A DNA stretch of 20,003 nucleotides, from IMG/VR virus record IMGVR_UViG_3300031227_000569, positions 1 through 20,003 of that record. One strand, written 5' to 3'. Below, one piece after another: positions 8,108 through 14,853 of this stretch. The stretch's first letter is position 1. Every line of letters begins with the position of its first letter. The notes under the pieces were generated by a model, which did no database searches, was not told the DNA's origin, and was given only the letters and a program-made list of their open reading frames with translations. The translations under genes and the position numbers were made by a program. Source of the stretch: a virus.

Positions 8108-10132
8108 GTGCCTGTTGCAACTAGAAACCTTAAAGCATTTCAGAGGAGGTTTGAGCGAGAAGTAGGCAAACAGTCTGCCTACTTCCGTAAGGAGTTCGAC
8201 AAGTGGGCATGGGTGATGAACAATGAGTACGAAAAGGTTCTTCGCCACATCCACCTGATCAAGAATGTAGAGAAGATGAGCCAGGGCGAGATGTTTGAGC
8301 GCCTTATGCCCTGGCTGGTCATCGCGGAAGTAGGAAGGAACATACTACGAGCCGCCGAACTGCATATGTTCCTGCGGGGTGCGGAACACGGTATGCAGAT
8401 TGCCGGACTAGGGTTTGCATTCGACGTGAATAATCCCCTGTTTGTGGAGGCCGCAAGGCTGCGTGCCGCTTCGCTGGTGAAATACGTATCTGAGGCTGCT
8501 CGTAAGAACTTGCACGATATGACGATGCAGGCACTCGATGCTGGTTGGAGCGTGGACACTTTGGCTGTTAAGATGCGTGGACACCTCACCGCGTTGCCCG
8601 TCAGCCAGAGGCGCATAATGCGTGAGGCGACAGAGAGGTTGGCGTCTGGTGCATCGCAGGGGAAAGTGGATGTTTGGGTTGGACGCGAGATGACGAGGAT
8701 GACGAACTACAGGGCGTTCATGATAGCCCGAACAGAGTCCAGTGCTGCGATGAATGACGGCGCTTTGATGGGATACAAGCAAGCAGGGGTGAAAATGGTA
8801 GAGTGGCTTGCTCAGTTTGACGCATGTGAAGTGTGTTCCTCGTTTGCTGGGGAACTGTTTACAGTAGAAGAATCATTTGGTTTAATGCCGGAACATCCAA
8901 ATTGTTTCACAAGCCCCGATACGCCAATATATACTGCTGATGGGTGGAAGCCAATCGCTAAAGTCGAGGTTGGTGATTTGGCATTGACCCACAAGGGAAG
9001 ATTCCGGAAAGTGACTCAGCTACATCGTGTTGAAAAGCAACTGCCAGAGATTGTTTCCTTAAGGGCGGGTGGAGGAAAGTATGGGCACGCAGAACTGCGT
9101 GGGATAACATCGAACCATCCTGTTCTGATAGATGGACGATGGACAGAAGTGGGGAAGGCGAAGCCGGGACAGAAGATTCACATGCTTGCTAAGAAGTGCG
9201 CTGGGTGTGAAAAGATGATACCTTACTTTCGTAAGTTTTGTTCACGGTCGTGTACTAGCAAGGCGATAACGAAAAAGCAATGGGCTGATCCGAATCATCG
9301 TAAGAACGTTCTTCCTAAGTTGAAGAAGGGCAGAGAAAAGCTTAGTAGGATGATTAAGGATGGAATAATCGACACGCATCAACTTACACAGGCTGCTCAT
9401 GATGTGTTGAGAAAGAGAATAGAAGAAGGAACCCACCCACTCCAGTTGTGGGACAGAACCGGAGACAACAACCCATCCAAGAGGCCAGAAGTTAGACGAA
9501 AGATTAGGGAATCAAAGCTTGGCACCAAGAATCCAATGCACAAGTCTAAGCACTCGGATGAGTATTGGAACAAGGTTGCAAATCGAGTGCGGGATTACTA
9601 CAAGAAGCACCCAGAGAAGCATCCAAATGCGATACTTGCGAACAAGGCTCGTGTAAATGACTCTGCTAAGACAGGCATTGAGCAGATAATGGGGATCGCC
9701 CTCGAAGATTCCGGACTAAAGCCCGACTACAATCATCCAGTCGGAGGTTTGTGGATCGACTACGCTTTGGCTAACGACATGATTGCAATCGAGTGCGATG
9801 GAGAGTACTGGCATAAAGACAAGCAACGAGAGAAGAAACGGGATGAAAAGCTGTGCTCTTTGGGGTGGACTGTTCTTCATTTTACAGGAGCCCAGATAAA
9901 GAATAACGTGGATGCATGTGTGGAAAAGGTTCATAGGGTTTTGGCAAATCACAACGGCGAGTACGAGTTTGCCGACTTCCAGATAGAGGAAGTGAAAGTG
10001 TCCACACGTGGGAAACGCACAACCACGTATAACCTGTCAGTAGACGAAGACGAAAGTTACGTTGCAAAGGGATTCGTTGTTCATAATTGTTTATGCAGTT
10101 GGGCACCCCAGATTGGAACTGAACTGTTGTAG
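8108..10132 (+). CDS. MuF-like head morphogenesis protein containing an intein
   Basis: The precursor has 674 residues starting at GTG 8108, 3 bases after the portal stop. No strong ribosome site is visible, but the portal terminus supplies GGAGG near 8093-8097. The exteins are residues 1-265 and 661-674, giving a mature 279-residue protein. It is mostly helical, with MIARTESSAAMNDGALMGY and FDACEVCSSFAGELF leading to MPEHPN/CLCSW, the C-terminal signature of the phage Mu gpF/SPP1 gp7 family (usually HPNCRC). These proteins sit inside the procapsid near the portal and help assembly or DNA ejection. Only 14 residues follow the intein, so a failed splice would remove just the metal-ligand-like end. 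Identification is firm. Confidence 0.92.
   Translation: MPVATRNLKAFQRRFEREVGKQSAYFRKEFDKWAWVMNNEYEKVLRHIHLIKNVEKMSQGEMFERLMPWLVIAEVGRNILRAAELHMFLRGAEHGMQIAGLGFAFDVNNPLFVEAARLRAASLVKYVSEAARKNLHDMTMQALDAGWSVDTLAVKMRGHLTALPVSQRRIMREATERLASGASQGKVDVWVGREMTRMTNYRAFMIARTESSAAMNDGALMGYKQAGVKMVEWLAQFDACEVCSSFAGELFTVEESFGLMPEHPNCFTSPDTPIYTADGWKPIAKVEVGDLALTHKGRFRKVTQLHRVEKQLPEIVSLRAGGGKYGHAELRGITSNHPVLIDGRWTEVGKAKPGQKIHMLAKKCAGCEKMIPYFRKFCSRSCTSKAITKKQWADPNHRKNVLPKLKKGREKLSRMIKDGIIDTHQLTQAAHDVLRKRIEEGTHPLQLWDRTGDNNPSKRPEVRRKIRESKLGTKNPMHKSKHSDEYWNKVANRVRDYYKKHPEKHPNAILANKARVNDSAKTGIEQIMGIALEDSGLKPDYNHPVGGLWIDYALANDMIAIECDGEYWHKDKQREKKRDEKLCSLGWTVLHFTGAQIKNNVDACVEKVHRVLANHNGEYEFADFQIEEVKVSTRGKRTTTYNLSVDEDESYVAKGFVVHNCLCSWAPQIGTELL
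8903..10087 (+). mobile_element. Intein with zinc finger, NUMOD3-like and Vsr-like nuclease domains
   Basis: This 395-codon intein starts at Cys266 (CFTSPDTPIYTADG), has block B ITSNHPVLIDG and ends VVHN before Cys (+1), so Cys/Asn/Cys splicing residues are present. It has no LAGLIDADG motif. Instead it carries a Cys4 finger (C364, C367, C378, C382). Next come NUMOD3-like DNA-binding repeats (NNPSKRPEVRRKIRESKLG and NPMHKSKHSDEYW, about 454-490). Last is a Vsr/DUF559-like PD-(D/E)XK nuclease with WIDYAL (Asp551), IECDGEYWH (Glu562, Asp564, His569) and KRDEKL (Asp579). The site is the conserved HPN/C motif. Inteins with Vsr-like nucleases are known but uncommon compared with LAGLIDADG types. 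Confidence 0.93.
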
Positions 10133-10142
10133 GAATACCAGC

Positions 10143-10538
10143 ATGAAATGGAAAGATAAAGCGATGGAAGGATTAGAGGTTATTGCTAATCTTTCAGAAG
10201 ATTGGGATGGGGAGGGTAGCCCAAAAACAGACTTCGATCTTGTGGTAGTGGCAAGGAGCCTTCTTTCTGGGCTTAAGGATGATGTAACAAATAACCTTCC
10301 AGTACCATATGTGTGTCCCATATCAGGTGGTAGCTTTCAGTTTGAATGGCATCTGCCCACAAAGTATCTGGAACTTGAATTTACAAGACGCCAGAAGTTG
10401 GAGTTTGGTGATTGTGGGATGTCAATATTGTTTCTGAGAGAAGAAATGGTTGGAAAGAAACCAAAAACGGTTTGCGGAGAACTCAATGTATGGGATATAC
10501 ATTCGGTAATACAGTTGCTCAGTTGGTTCGTTTCTTGA
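10143..10538 (+). CDS. Small soluble protein of unknown function
   Basis: The product has 131 residues from ATG 10143, with TAGGAAT (10130-10136) just upstream; the longer frame from 10062 would run through the intein and the end of the MuF gene. Visible features are ANLSEDWDGEGSPK near the N-terminus, GGSFQFEWHLP in the middle, KYLELEFTRR next to it, and a helical VIQLLSWFVS end. Proteins with an N-terminal L..L..(D/N)WDGxG pattern and a central Gly-rich/EW strand are common, uncharacterised small proteins of bacteria and mobile elements. I recall the pattern but cannot name a family. It sits between two head-assembly genes, so it may be a cargo gene. There is no membrane or signal segment. 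Confidence 0.65.
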   Translation: MKWKDKAMEGLEVIANLSEDWDGEGSPKTDFDLVVVARSLLSGLKDDVTNNLPVPYVCPISGGSFQFEWHLPTKYLELEFTRRQKLEFGDCGMSILFLREEMVGKKPKTVCGELNVWDIHSVIQLLSWFVS

Positions 10539-10548
10539 GGAGAAGGAT

Positions 10549-11964
10549 ATGAGGATTGAAGACGTAACAATCGAGAAGGTAGCATCCATTTCTGACGTGG
10601 ACCTGTACAACATCCGCCTGCGGGCCGTCCAGATATGGGACAAGCACTTCGCCAAGACGACTGCGCAAACTTCAGGCACGATCTCACGCGCCTACCTGCT
10701 CGACCAGTATGGGGCCGTCAAGGGGGAGATGTCGAATCGCGCCTTGCGTCCTGCATGGGCTGCTATTGATTCTTACGTCCTTCGGCACAAGATGATGGAG
10801 GGGCTGGACCCTACGATCATCGGCGACATCGTCTTAGAGCCAGCCTGCGTCATCGTAGGGGGCGATTTCGCCCATGACCCGAAGGGCGCTGAGGTCTGCG
10901 ACCTGTTCATCTCGCCAGAGGTGGGACATCCTGACATCTTCAAGCGAGCACTCAGCACTCGTATCGTCAAACAGGTAAGCAAGCCCGTAGAGTTCCATTT
11001 CCACCAGGACGATGTAGGGGAAGTGTACTTGCCTCTGTTCGACCTCGTTCTTCGTCCACGGGCTGCACTGGAGAAGGTGCGTGGTCAAGGCATGGGGCAG
11101 GGCAACGAGCGTCAAGGTGATGGCGGAACGAACTTGTGTTACTGTCCGGAATGTGGCACTACGGCTACGCATGATCGTGGGACTCCCTGCAACAAAGTAG
11201 ATTGTCCCGACTGTGGAACGACGATGACCGGCATTCCTCCTGTTAAGAAGCATCACCCCAACAAGATTGTTGTTACACAGCCTGGGTTTGAAGAGACTGA
11301 TAGCGAAATCCAGTATCAGGTGCGCGAGCCTGGTAGGTTTGATGATGATAGTTTCCGTCGCATTGCCCTTCAGAAGAAGATTCCTCGTGTTTATGCCATC
11401 ATCGGCAAGTTGATGGGGGAGTCCTCGACTACTATTCAGGCACTTTGCTTCTCGAAGAGTGATGTGCTGACAATACAAAAGGCACATTCTTGGGTTAGCT
11501 CCCATCGCAGTGTGATGAAGATGGGCGTTGACCTGATGAAGATTTCCGCAGAAGGCGGCTTGTCTGAGAAAGATGTGGATGAGGTAGTGGACGAAGTAGA
11601 GAAGGGTGTAGGGTTTACTGTTCGCAAAGTAGATGATGATGAGCACATTGTTGGCGGCGTGATCTACGAGCCAATGGTAGAAGACGCAGACGGCGATTTC
11701 GCAACTGCTGAGGATATTCGTAAAGCAGCCTACGGATATATGGCTGCAAGCCAACAGATAAAACTGATGCACAAAGGATTGCCAATCAGGGCAAATGTAA
11801 TCGAATCCTTTATTGCCCCTGTTGATTTTAAAGTAGAAGATCAGATAATCAAGGAAGGCAGTTGGTGGGTATCTGTTCATGTGTCTGATGATAATGCGTG
11901 GGCTGCAATAAAGTCAGGAGAAATTACAGGATTCTCTATGGGTGGTATTGCAAGAACAGAGTAG
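10549..11964 (+). CDS. XkdF-like prohead protease, truncated by insertion, with N-terminal extension and zinc ribbon
   Basis: The product has 471 residues. GAGGAGAAGG lies just before ATG 10549. Residues about 370-468 match the XkdF-type putative serine protease of prohead maturation: GGVIYEPMVEDADGDFA, His408 (KLMHKG), a VIESFIAP strand, GSWWVSVHVSDD, and Ser463 in GFSMGG. The protein ends five residues after that motif, before the usual strands and linker to a scaffold; those occur at the start of the gene at 12539. Residues 197-223 form a zinc ribbon (CPEC, CPDC). Residues about 35-185 are an extra domain with IVGGDFAHDPKGAEVCDLFI and PLFDLVLRP blocks, faintly like a nucleotidyltransferase fold. 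The protease role is well supported; the extension is speculative. Confidence 0.85.
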   Translation: MRIEDVTIEKVASISDVDLYNIRLRAVQIWDKHFAKTTAQTSGTISRAYLLDQYGAVKGEMSNRALRPAWAAIDSYVLRHKMMEGLDPTIIGDIVLEPACVIVGGDFAHDPKGAEVCDLFISPEVGHPDIFKRALSTRIVKQVSKPVEFHFHQDDVGEVYLPLFDLVLRPRAALEKVRGQGMGQGNERQGDGGTNLCYCPECGTTATHDRGTPCNKVDCPDCGTTMTGIPPVKKHHPNKIVVTQPGFEETDSEIQYQVREPGRFDDDSFRRIALQKKIPRVYAIIGKLMGESSTTIQALCFSKSDVLTIQKAHSWVSSHRSVMKMGVDLMKISAEGGLSEKDVDEVVDEVEKGVGFTVRKVDDDEHIVGGVIYEPMVEDADGDFATAEDIRKAAYGYMAASQQIKLMHKGLPIRANVIESFIAPVDFKVEDQIIKEGSWWVSVHVSDDNAWAAIKSGEITGFSMGGIARTE

Positions 11965-11989
11965 GGGAATACATCAAGGAGGTTGCATC

Positions 11990-12271
11990 ATGAGCCGTTC
12001 ACGTCGCAACAGTCCGGTAATTCCAGTTACTTGTGCCAAGTCGGACAGGTTCTTCAAGACGAACGCACATCGTAGATGGAGGCGTAGGATTAAAGAGCAG
12101 ATTGCTACATGCCGAGACTGGGATAGTTTCGTTCCAGCAGACATTCGTGAAGTAAGTGATGTGTATTATTCTGCAAAGGATGGAAAGACATACTACACAC
12201 AAGATGACTTCAATCGCTGTGCGGACAGAAACGGACTTGAATGGGCAACGAAAACCATATGGGGAAAGTAG
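11990..12271 (+). CDS. Small basic protein inside the split protease region
   Basis: The product has 93 residues from ATG 11990, with an excellent AAGGAGG (11976-11982) 7 bases upstream. It begins MSRSRRNSP and continues with a basic helix rich in Arg and Lys (AHRRWRRRIKEQI), then IREVSDVYYSAKDGKTYY and a C-terminal ATKTIWGK. Small proteins starting MSRSxRKxP followed by an Arg-rich helix and a REVSxVW..AKDGKxY-like segment are, as I recall, widespread in phages and bacteria and uncharacterised. The strong charge suggests nucleic-acid binding. It lies within the segment that separates the two halves of the protease-scaffold gene, so it may be the cargo gene of that insertion. No nuclease motif is seen. 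Confidence 0.7.
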   Translation: MSRSRRNSPVIPVTCAKSDRFFKTNAHRRWRRRIKEQIATCRDWDSFVPADIREVSDVYYSAKDGKTYYTQDDFNRCADRNGLEWATKTIWGK

Positions 12272-12328
12272 CCATACTCTGGAAGTACTTTTGCCCATTC
12301 CTTCATCGAATTTCTAAGTGGTATTTGT

Positions 12329-12356
12329 CACTACTTGTAATATTACGCAAGTAGTG
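12329..12356. other. Stem-loop with TAATATTAC in the loop
   Basis: A perfect 9-bp inverted repeat (CACTACTTG / CAAGTAGTG) encloses a 10-base loop that starts with TAATATTAC. There is no T-run after it, so it does not look like a terminator. It lies in the non-coding part of the segment splitting the protease gene. The loop string is identical to the nonanucleotide of rolling-circle origins of geminivirus-type DNA viruses; whether that means anything here is unknown. Confidence 0.5.
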
Positions 12357-12417
12357 TATGGATAACTACTTACTACTTTCTGGTTTGCCCTCGAAGCAAC
12401 ATTTGCCATTCTAAGGA

Positions 12418-12446
12418 TTGACAAGATTACATACTTCGCTTAGTCT
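12418..12446 (+). promoter_or_regulatory. Possible sigma70-type promoter
   Basis: A perfect TTGACA (12418-12423) is followed after 17 bases by TAGTCT (12441-12446), a weak match (3 of 6) to the -10 consensus. Transcription from here would reach the terminator-like hairpin about 40 bases downstream, or read through into the scaffold and capsid genes. Downstream, TCGCAGAG occurs twice (12468-12475 and 12477-12484). The call rests only on the -35 box and spacing. Confidence 0.25.
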
Positions 12447-12484
12447 ATGTAGTGGAAGTCGGGTCAGTCGCAGAGTTCGCAGAG

Positions 12485-12526
12485 ACGTGACGCCAGATGT
12501 CGGATTCTGGCGTCACGTTTTTTATT
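12485..12526 (+). terminator. Rho-independent terminator-like hairpin
   Basis: Bases 12485-12497 (containing GTGACGCCAGA) pair perfectly with 12506-12518 (containing TCTGGCGTCAC): 13 bp around an 8-base loop, directly followed by a run of six T (12518-12523). This is a textbook intrinsic terminator. Oddly, it ends just before the ribosome site (GAGGTG 12527-12532) of the scaffold gene, inside a head operon. It would close transcription of the small gene at 11990, or act as an attenuator for capsid genes. Confidence 0.75.
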
Positions 12527-12538
12527 GAGGTGCTAACA

Positions 12539-13159
12539 GTGGGACGGCGACTTTACGATATGCGGATTCACGAGATCAGCCTCGTGGATATGCCTGCAAA
12601 TAAACGGAAGTTTGCCATCATCAAGCGCCAAATGGAGACACAAATGGACGAACTGAAGAAGATGATTGAAGCGTTCCTGGGTAAGGAACTGGACGAGGAA
12701 ACCGTTACGAAGGCTAAGTTGGCTCCCGAAGTCCAGAAGATGCTTGAGGACCAGCTTACGCTCATCGAGAAGTACCGCGCTGACCTCCCTGTTGATGTTG
12801 CTGTCGCTATTGGTACGTTGTCGCAGCACGCCGCTTTCGGGATCACTAAGGCAGATGAGGCCGATAAGGATACCGAAGACAAGGCGAAGGACAAGGGCAC
12901 CAAGGACGATGTTACTGTGGAGTCAGTGATTGACGGTGCTGTCGAGAAGGCGGTTGCCAAGTTCAGTGAAAGTAACCAGAAGGCTCTCGAATCTACTCTG
13001 GTCAAGCTCGAAGAGTTCAGCAAGACGATTGCCGACCTGAAGGATGTTGTGGATAAGTCCACAACTGTCGAGAAGGTTGAAGACGAGGACAAGGAAGTCG
13101 ATGCGGAAACTCTCCAGAAGATGATCGACGAGAGGGTCAGGCGCGTCGAGGGTAAGTAA
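12539..13159 (+). CDS. Scaffold-like protein carrying the C-terminal end of the prohead protease domain
   Basis: The product has 206 residues from GTG 12539, 6 bases after GAGGTG (12527-12532). ATG 12560 is an alternative but has no site. Residues 1-25 include RIHEISLVDMPANKRKF, the EISLVD.PAN segment that normally lies a short way after the GFSMGG motif of prohead proteases. Here that motif is in the gene ending at 11964. The rest is acidic, Lys/Glu/Asp-rich and predicted to be helical or coiled-coil (about 30-75 and 115-206), typical of the scaffolding or delta region released during capsid maturation. It ends 33 bases before the capsid gene. Scaffold function is inferred from composition, position and the protease remnant. 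Confidence 0.8.
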   Translation: MGRRLYDMRIHEISLVDMPANKRKFAIIKRQMETQMDELKKMIEAFLGKELDEETVTKAKLAPEVQKMLEDQLTLIEKYRADLPVDVAVAIGTLSQHAAFGITKADEADKDTEDKAKDKGTKDDVTVESVIDGAVEKAVAKFSESNQKALESTLVKLEEFSKTIADLKDVVDKSTTVEKVEDEDKEVDAETLQKMIDERVRRVEGK

Positions 13160-13192
13160 CTAACTCAATAACTGAAAATGAGGAGCTACGAT

Positions 13193-14293
13193 ATGGCTCT
13201 CACGATGAAGGATGTTCAGAAGATGCTCGATGAAGCATTCGAGCCTCTGGAAAAGACGGTTCGTAAGTCGCGCGGTGAGCTTTCTGCTGACACTGTTTGG
13301 GCTGACAAGCATTTCAGCATCGCCAAGTACATTCGTGGTGCGCGAGACGGTAATTGGCGAGAGGCCGATTACGAAAAGGCGCGCTTCGAGGAAGTCAACA
13401 AGCAGCTTACCGGCTCTGTTGGCACTTCTGGTGGATTCCTTGCGATTCCCGAGTACAACAAGGAACTCATTGAACTTTTGCACGCACAGGCTGTTGTGCG
13501 AAGCATGGGTGCCCGTTCGTATCCCATGAACGGCAACACGTTGTTCTTCAACCGCAAGACCGGTTCGTCAACTGGTTATTGGGTTGCTGAGGGTGCCGAG
13601 AAGACCACCTCCGAACTCACGTTCGGTCAGGCGTCATTGGTCCTCAAGGAAGTTGCTGGTCTCGTTCTTGTAACCAACGACCTTCTGGATGATGCCAGCC
13701 CGTCTGTTGACGCAATCATCAAGCTGGACCTGGTCTCTCAACTCACCTTGGCCGAAGACCTCGCCTTTATCTCTGGTACTGGTGGGACTCAGCCTCTTGG
13801 TGTCTACAATGACCCGCTCGTTCCTACCGCGACTCTTGGTGGTGGAAACGGTGCTGTCCCCACGTTTGATAACCTCATGGACATGATGTACGCCATCGAG
13901 GCTGCCAATGCCAGTTACACTGGCTGGCTCATCCATCCGCGCACCAAGAACACGCTGCGTCAGTTGAAGGATGGTAATGGCCAGTATATCTACACTATTG
14001 GCGACCTCAGTAAGGCCGAGCCCGACCGTCTGTTGGGCCTGCCTGTCTTCAAGTCCACCCAGATTCCGATCACCCTCACGTTCGGAACCTCGGCTGCGGC
14101 TTGTTCTTACATCATCCTCGGCGACTGGCGCGAGTTCGCCATTGGCGAGAAGTCTGGCGCGGGTATCGTTCTCGACGTGTCGAAGGAAAGGTACTTTGAA
14201 CTCGATCAGACTGCGATTCGTGCAGTTAGACGTGTTGACTGCTTGGTCCGCCAGCCAAATGCGTTCTACATTCTAAGGGGGGTGCTTCCCTAA
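13193..14293 (+). CDS. Major capsid protein, HK97 fold
   Basis: The product has 366 residues. ATG 13193 is chosen because AGGAG (13181-13185) lies 7 bases before it; the in-frame ATG 13178 precedes that site. The first roughly 70 residues are helical and charged (delta-like, probably cleaved). The core starts near GTSGGFLAIPEYNKELIELL. Further family marks are WVAEGAEKTTSELTFGQ, LVLVTNDLLDDASPSVDAII, AFISGTGGTQPLGVYN, WLIHPRTKNTLRQLKDGNG, LLGLPVFKSTQIP and IILGDWREFAIGEKSG. All are standard HK97/phi-C31 type capsid blocks. It forms the icosahedral shell, assembled with the scaffold and protease encoded just upstream. A terminator-like hairpin follows at 14327, consistent with separate high-level expression. 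Confidence 0.97.
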   Translation: MALTMKDVQKMLDEAFEPLEKTVRKSRGELSADTVWADKHFSIAKYIRGARDGNWREADYEKARFEEVNKQLTGSVGTSGGFLAIPEYNKELIELLHAQAVVRSMGARSYPMNGNTLFFNRKTGSSTGYWVAEGAEKTTSELTFGQASLVLKEVAGLVLVTNDLLDDASPSVDAIIKLDLVSQLTLAEDLAFISGTGGTQPLGVYNDPLVPTATLGGGNGAVPTFDNLMDMMYAIEAANASYTGWLIHPRTKNTLRQLKDGNGQYIYTIGDLSKAEPDRLLGLPVFKSTQIPITLTFGTSAAACSYIILGDWREFAIGEKSGAGIVLDVSKERYFELDQTAIRAVRRVDCLVRQPNAFYILRGVLP

Positions 14294-14326
14294 TTGATGG
14301 GGTGATTGTTTGATGTTGAGTGCGGA

Positions 14327-14353
14327 AGGGGCTAACAAACCTTAGCCTCTTTT
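14327..14353 (+). terminator. Hairpin after the capsid gene, possible terminator
   Basis: A 9-bp stem with one G-T pair (AGGGGCTAA with TTAGCCTCT) and a 6-base loop is followed by TTT after CTC. It lies 33 bases after the major capsid stop. The short T-run means termination may be partial, a common way to express the capsid gene above later genes. Confidence 0.55.
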
Positions 14354-14394
14354 GCACATCCGAGACGTAACCGTTTTGTTGAAGGAGTTCAGAT

Positions 14395-14778
14395 ATGAGT
14401 GGTGGGATCAAGGACTTTCTCTCGTACTGCGAAGTCGAGGAAGTTGTTGCTGCTGGCGTTCTTGGCGTGACCAGTGCGGCAACGGCTTCCGTCGATCTTG
14501 GGATGTGCAGAAATGCTCTGATCATGATCGACCTCGTTGTTGGAACTGACGTTCCTACGACTGCGCTTATCCAGCACTCGCCGGATGATGTCACGTTCAC
14601 TACGCACACGACTATTGCGAACGCCGATCTTGCGGCAACCACTCTGGCGACGTACGACTGCTACAACTTGCAGCGTTACGTTCGCGTTACTTGGGTGCGA
14701 GCAACGGCGAATGCGGATAGTCATTGGTGTGTGCTGGCGATTGGCGACCTGATGGTTAGGGCACCGGCTGGTACCTAA
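14395..14778 (+). CDS. Small beta-rich virion protein next to capsid
   Basis: The product has 127 residues from ATG 14395, with AAGGAG (14382-14387) 7 bases upstream. The sequence is rich in Val, Thr and Ala with regular strand alternation (SYCEVEEVVAAGVLGV, RYVRVTWVRATANADSHW, VLAIGDLMV). There is no signal, helix bundle or catalytic motif. A small beta-sandwich protein immediately after the major capsid gene is typically a decoration or cement protein, which is the most likely role here by position. I recognise no named family. Hairpins lie on both sides of the gene, suggesting its own expression level. Confidence 0.65.
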   Translation: MSGGIKDFLSYCEVEEVVAAGVLGVTSAATASVDLGMCRNALIMIDLVVGTDVPTTALIQHSPDDVTFTTHTTIANADLAATTLATYDCYNLQRYVRVTWVRATANADSHWCVLAIGDLMVRAPAGT

Positions 14779-14792
14779 TGGAAATGCAGTCT

Positions 14793-14820
14793 GGCCCCTG
14801 TTCCAGCAGGAATGGGGGCT
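14793..14820 (+). other. Intergenic hairpin without T-run
   Basis: GCCCCTGTTCC (794-804 of the 14 kb line) pairs with GGAATGGGGGC (809-819): 11 bp with two G-T pairs and a 4-base loop, just after the stop at 14778. No T-run follows, so it may stabilise or process mRNA rather than terminate. Confidence 0.45.
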
Positions 14821-14853
14821 AGGCTCTTACATCAATTGAAGGAGGAACAGTAA

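Noticed and set aside
10834-11880. Minus-strand open frame of 348 codons
   Set aside because: It is antisense to the protease gene, whose family motifs are clear on the plus strand.
12272-12484. tRNA or other structured RNA gene
   Set aside because: GTTCGCAGAG resembles a T-loop, but no cloverleaf or acceptor stem could be formed.
11965-12538. Group I or group II self-splicing intron
   Set aside because: No convincing core elements, guide pairing or intron-type ends were seen by eye, and the second half has its own ribosome site. Kept as an alternative within the split-gene finding but not annotated.
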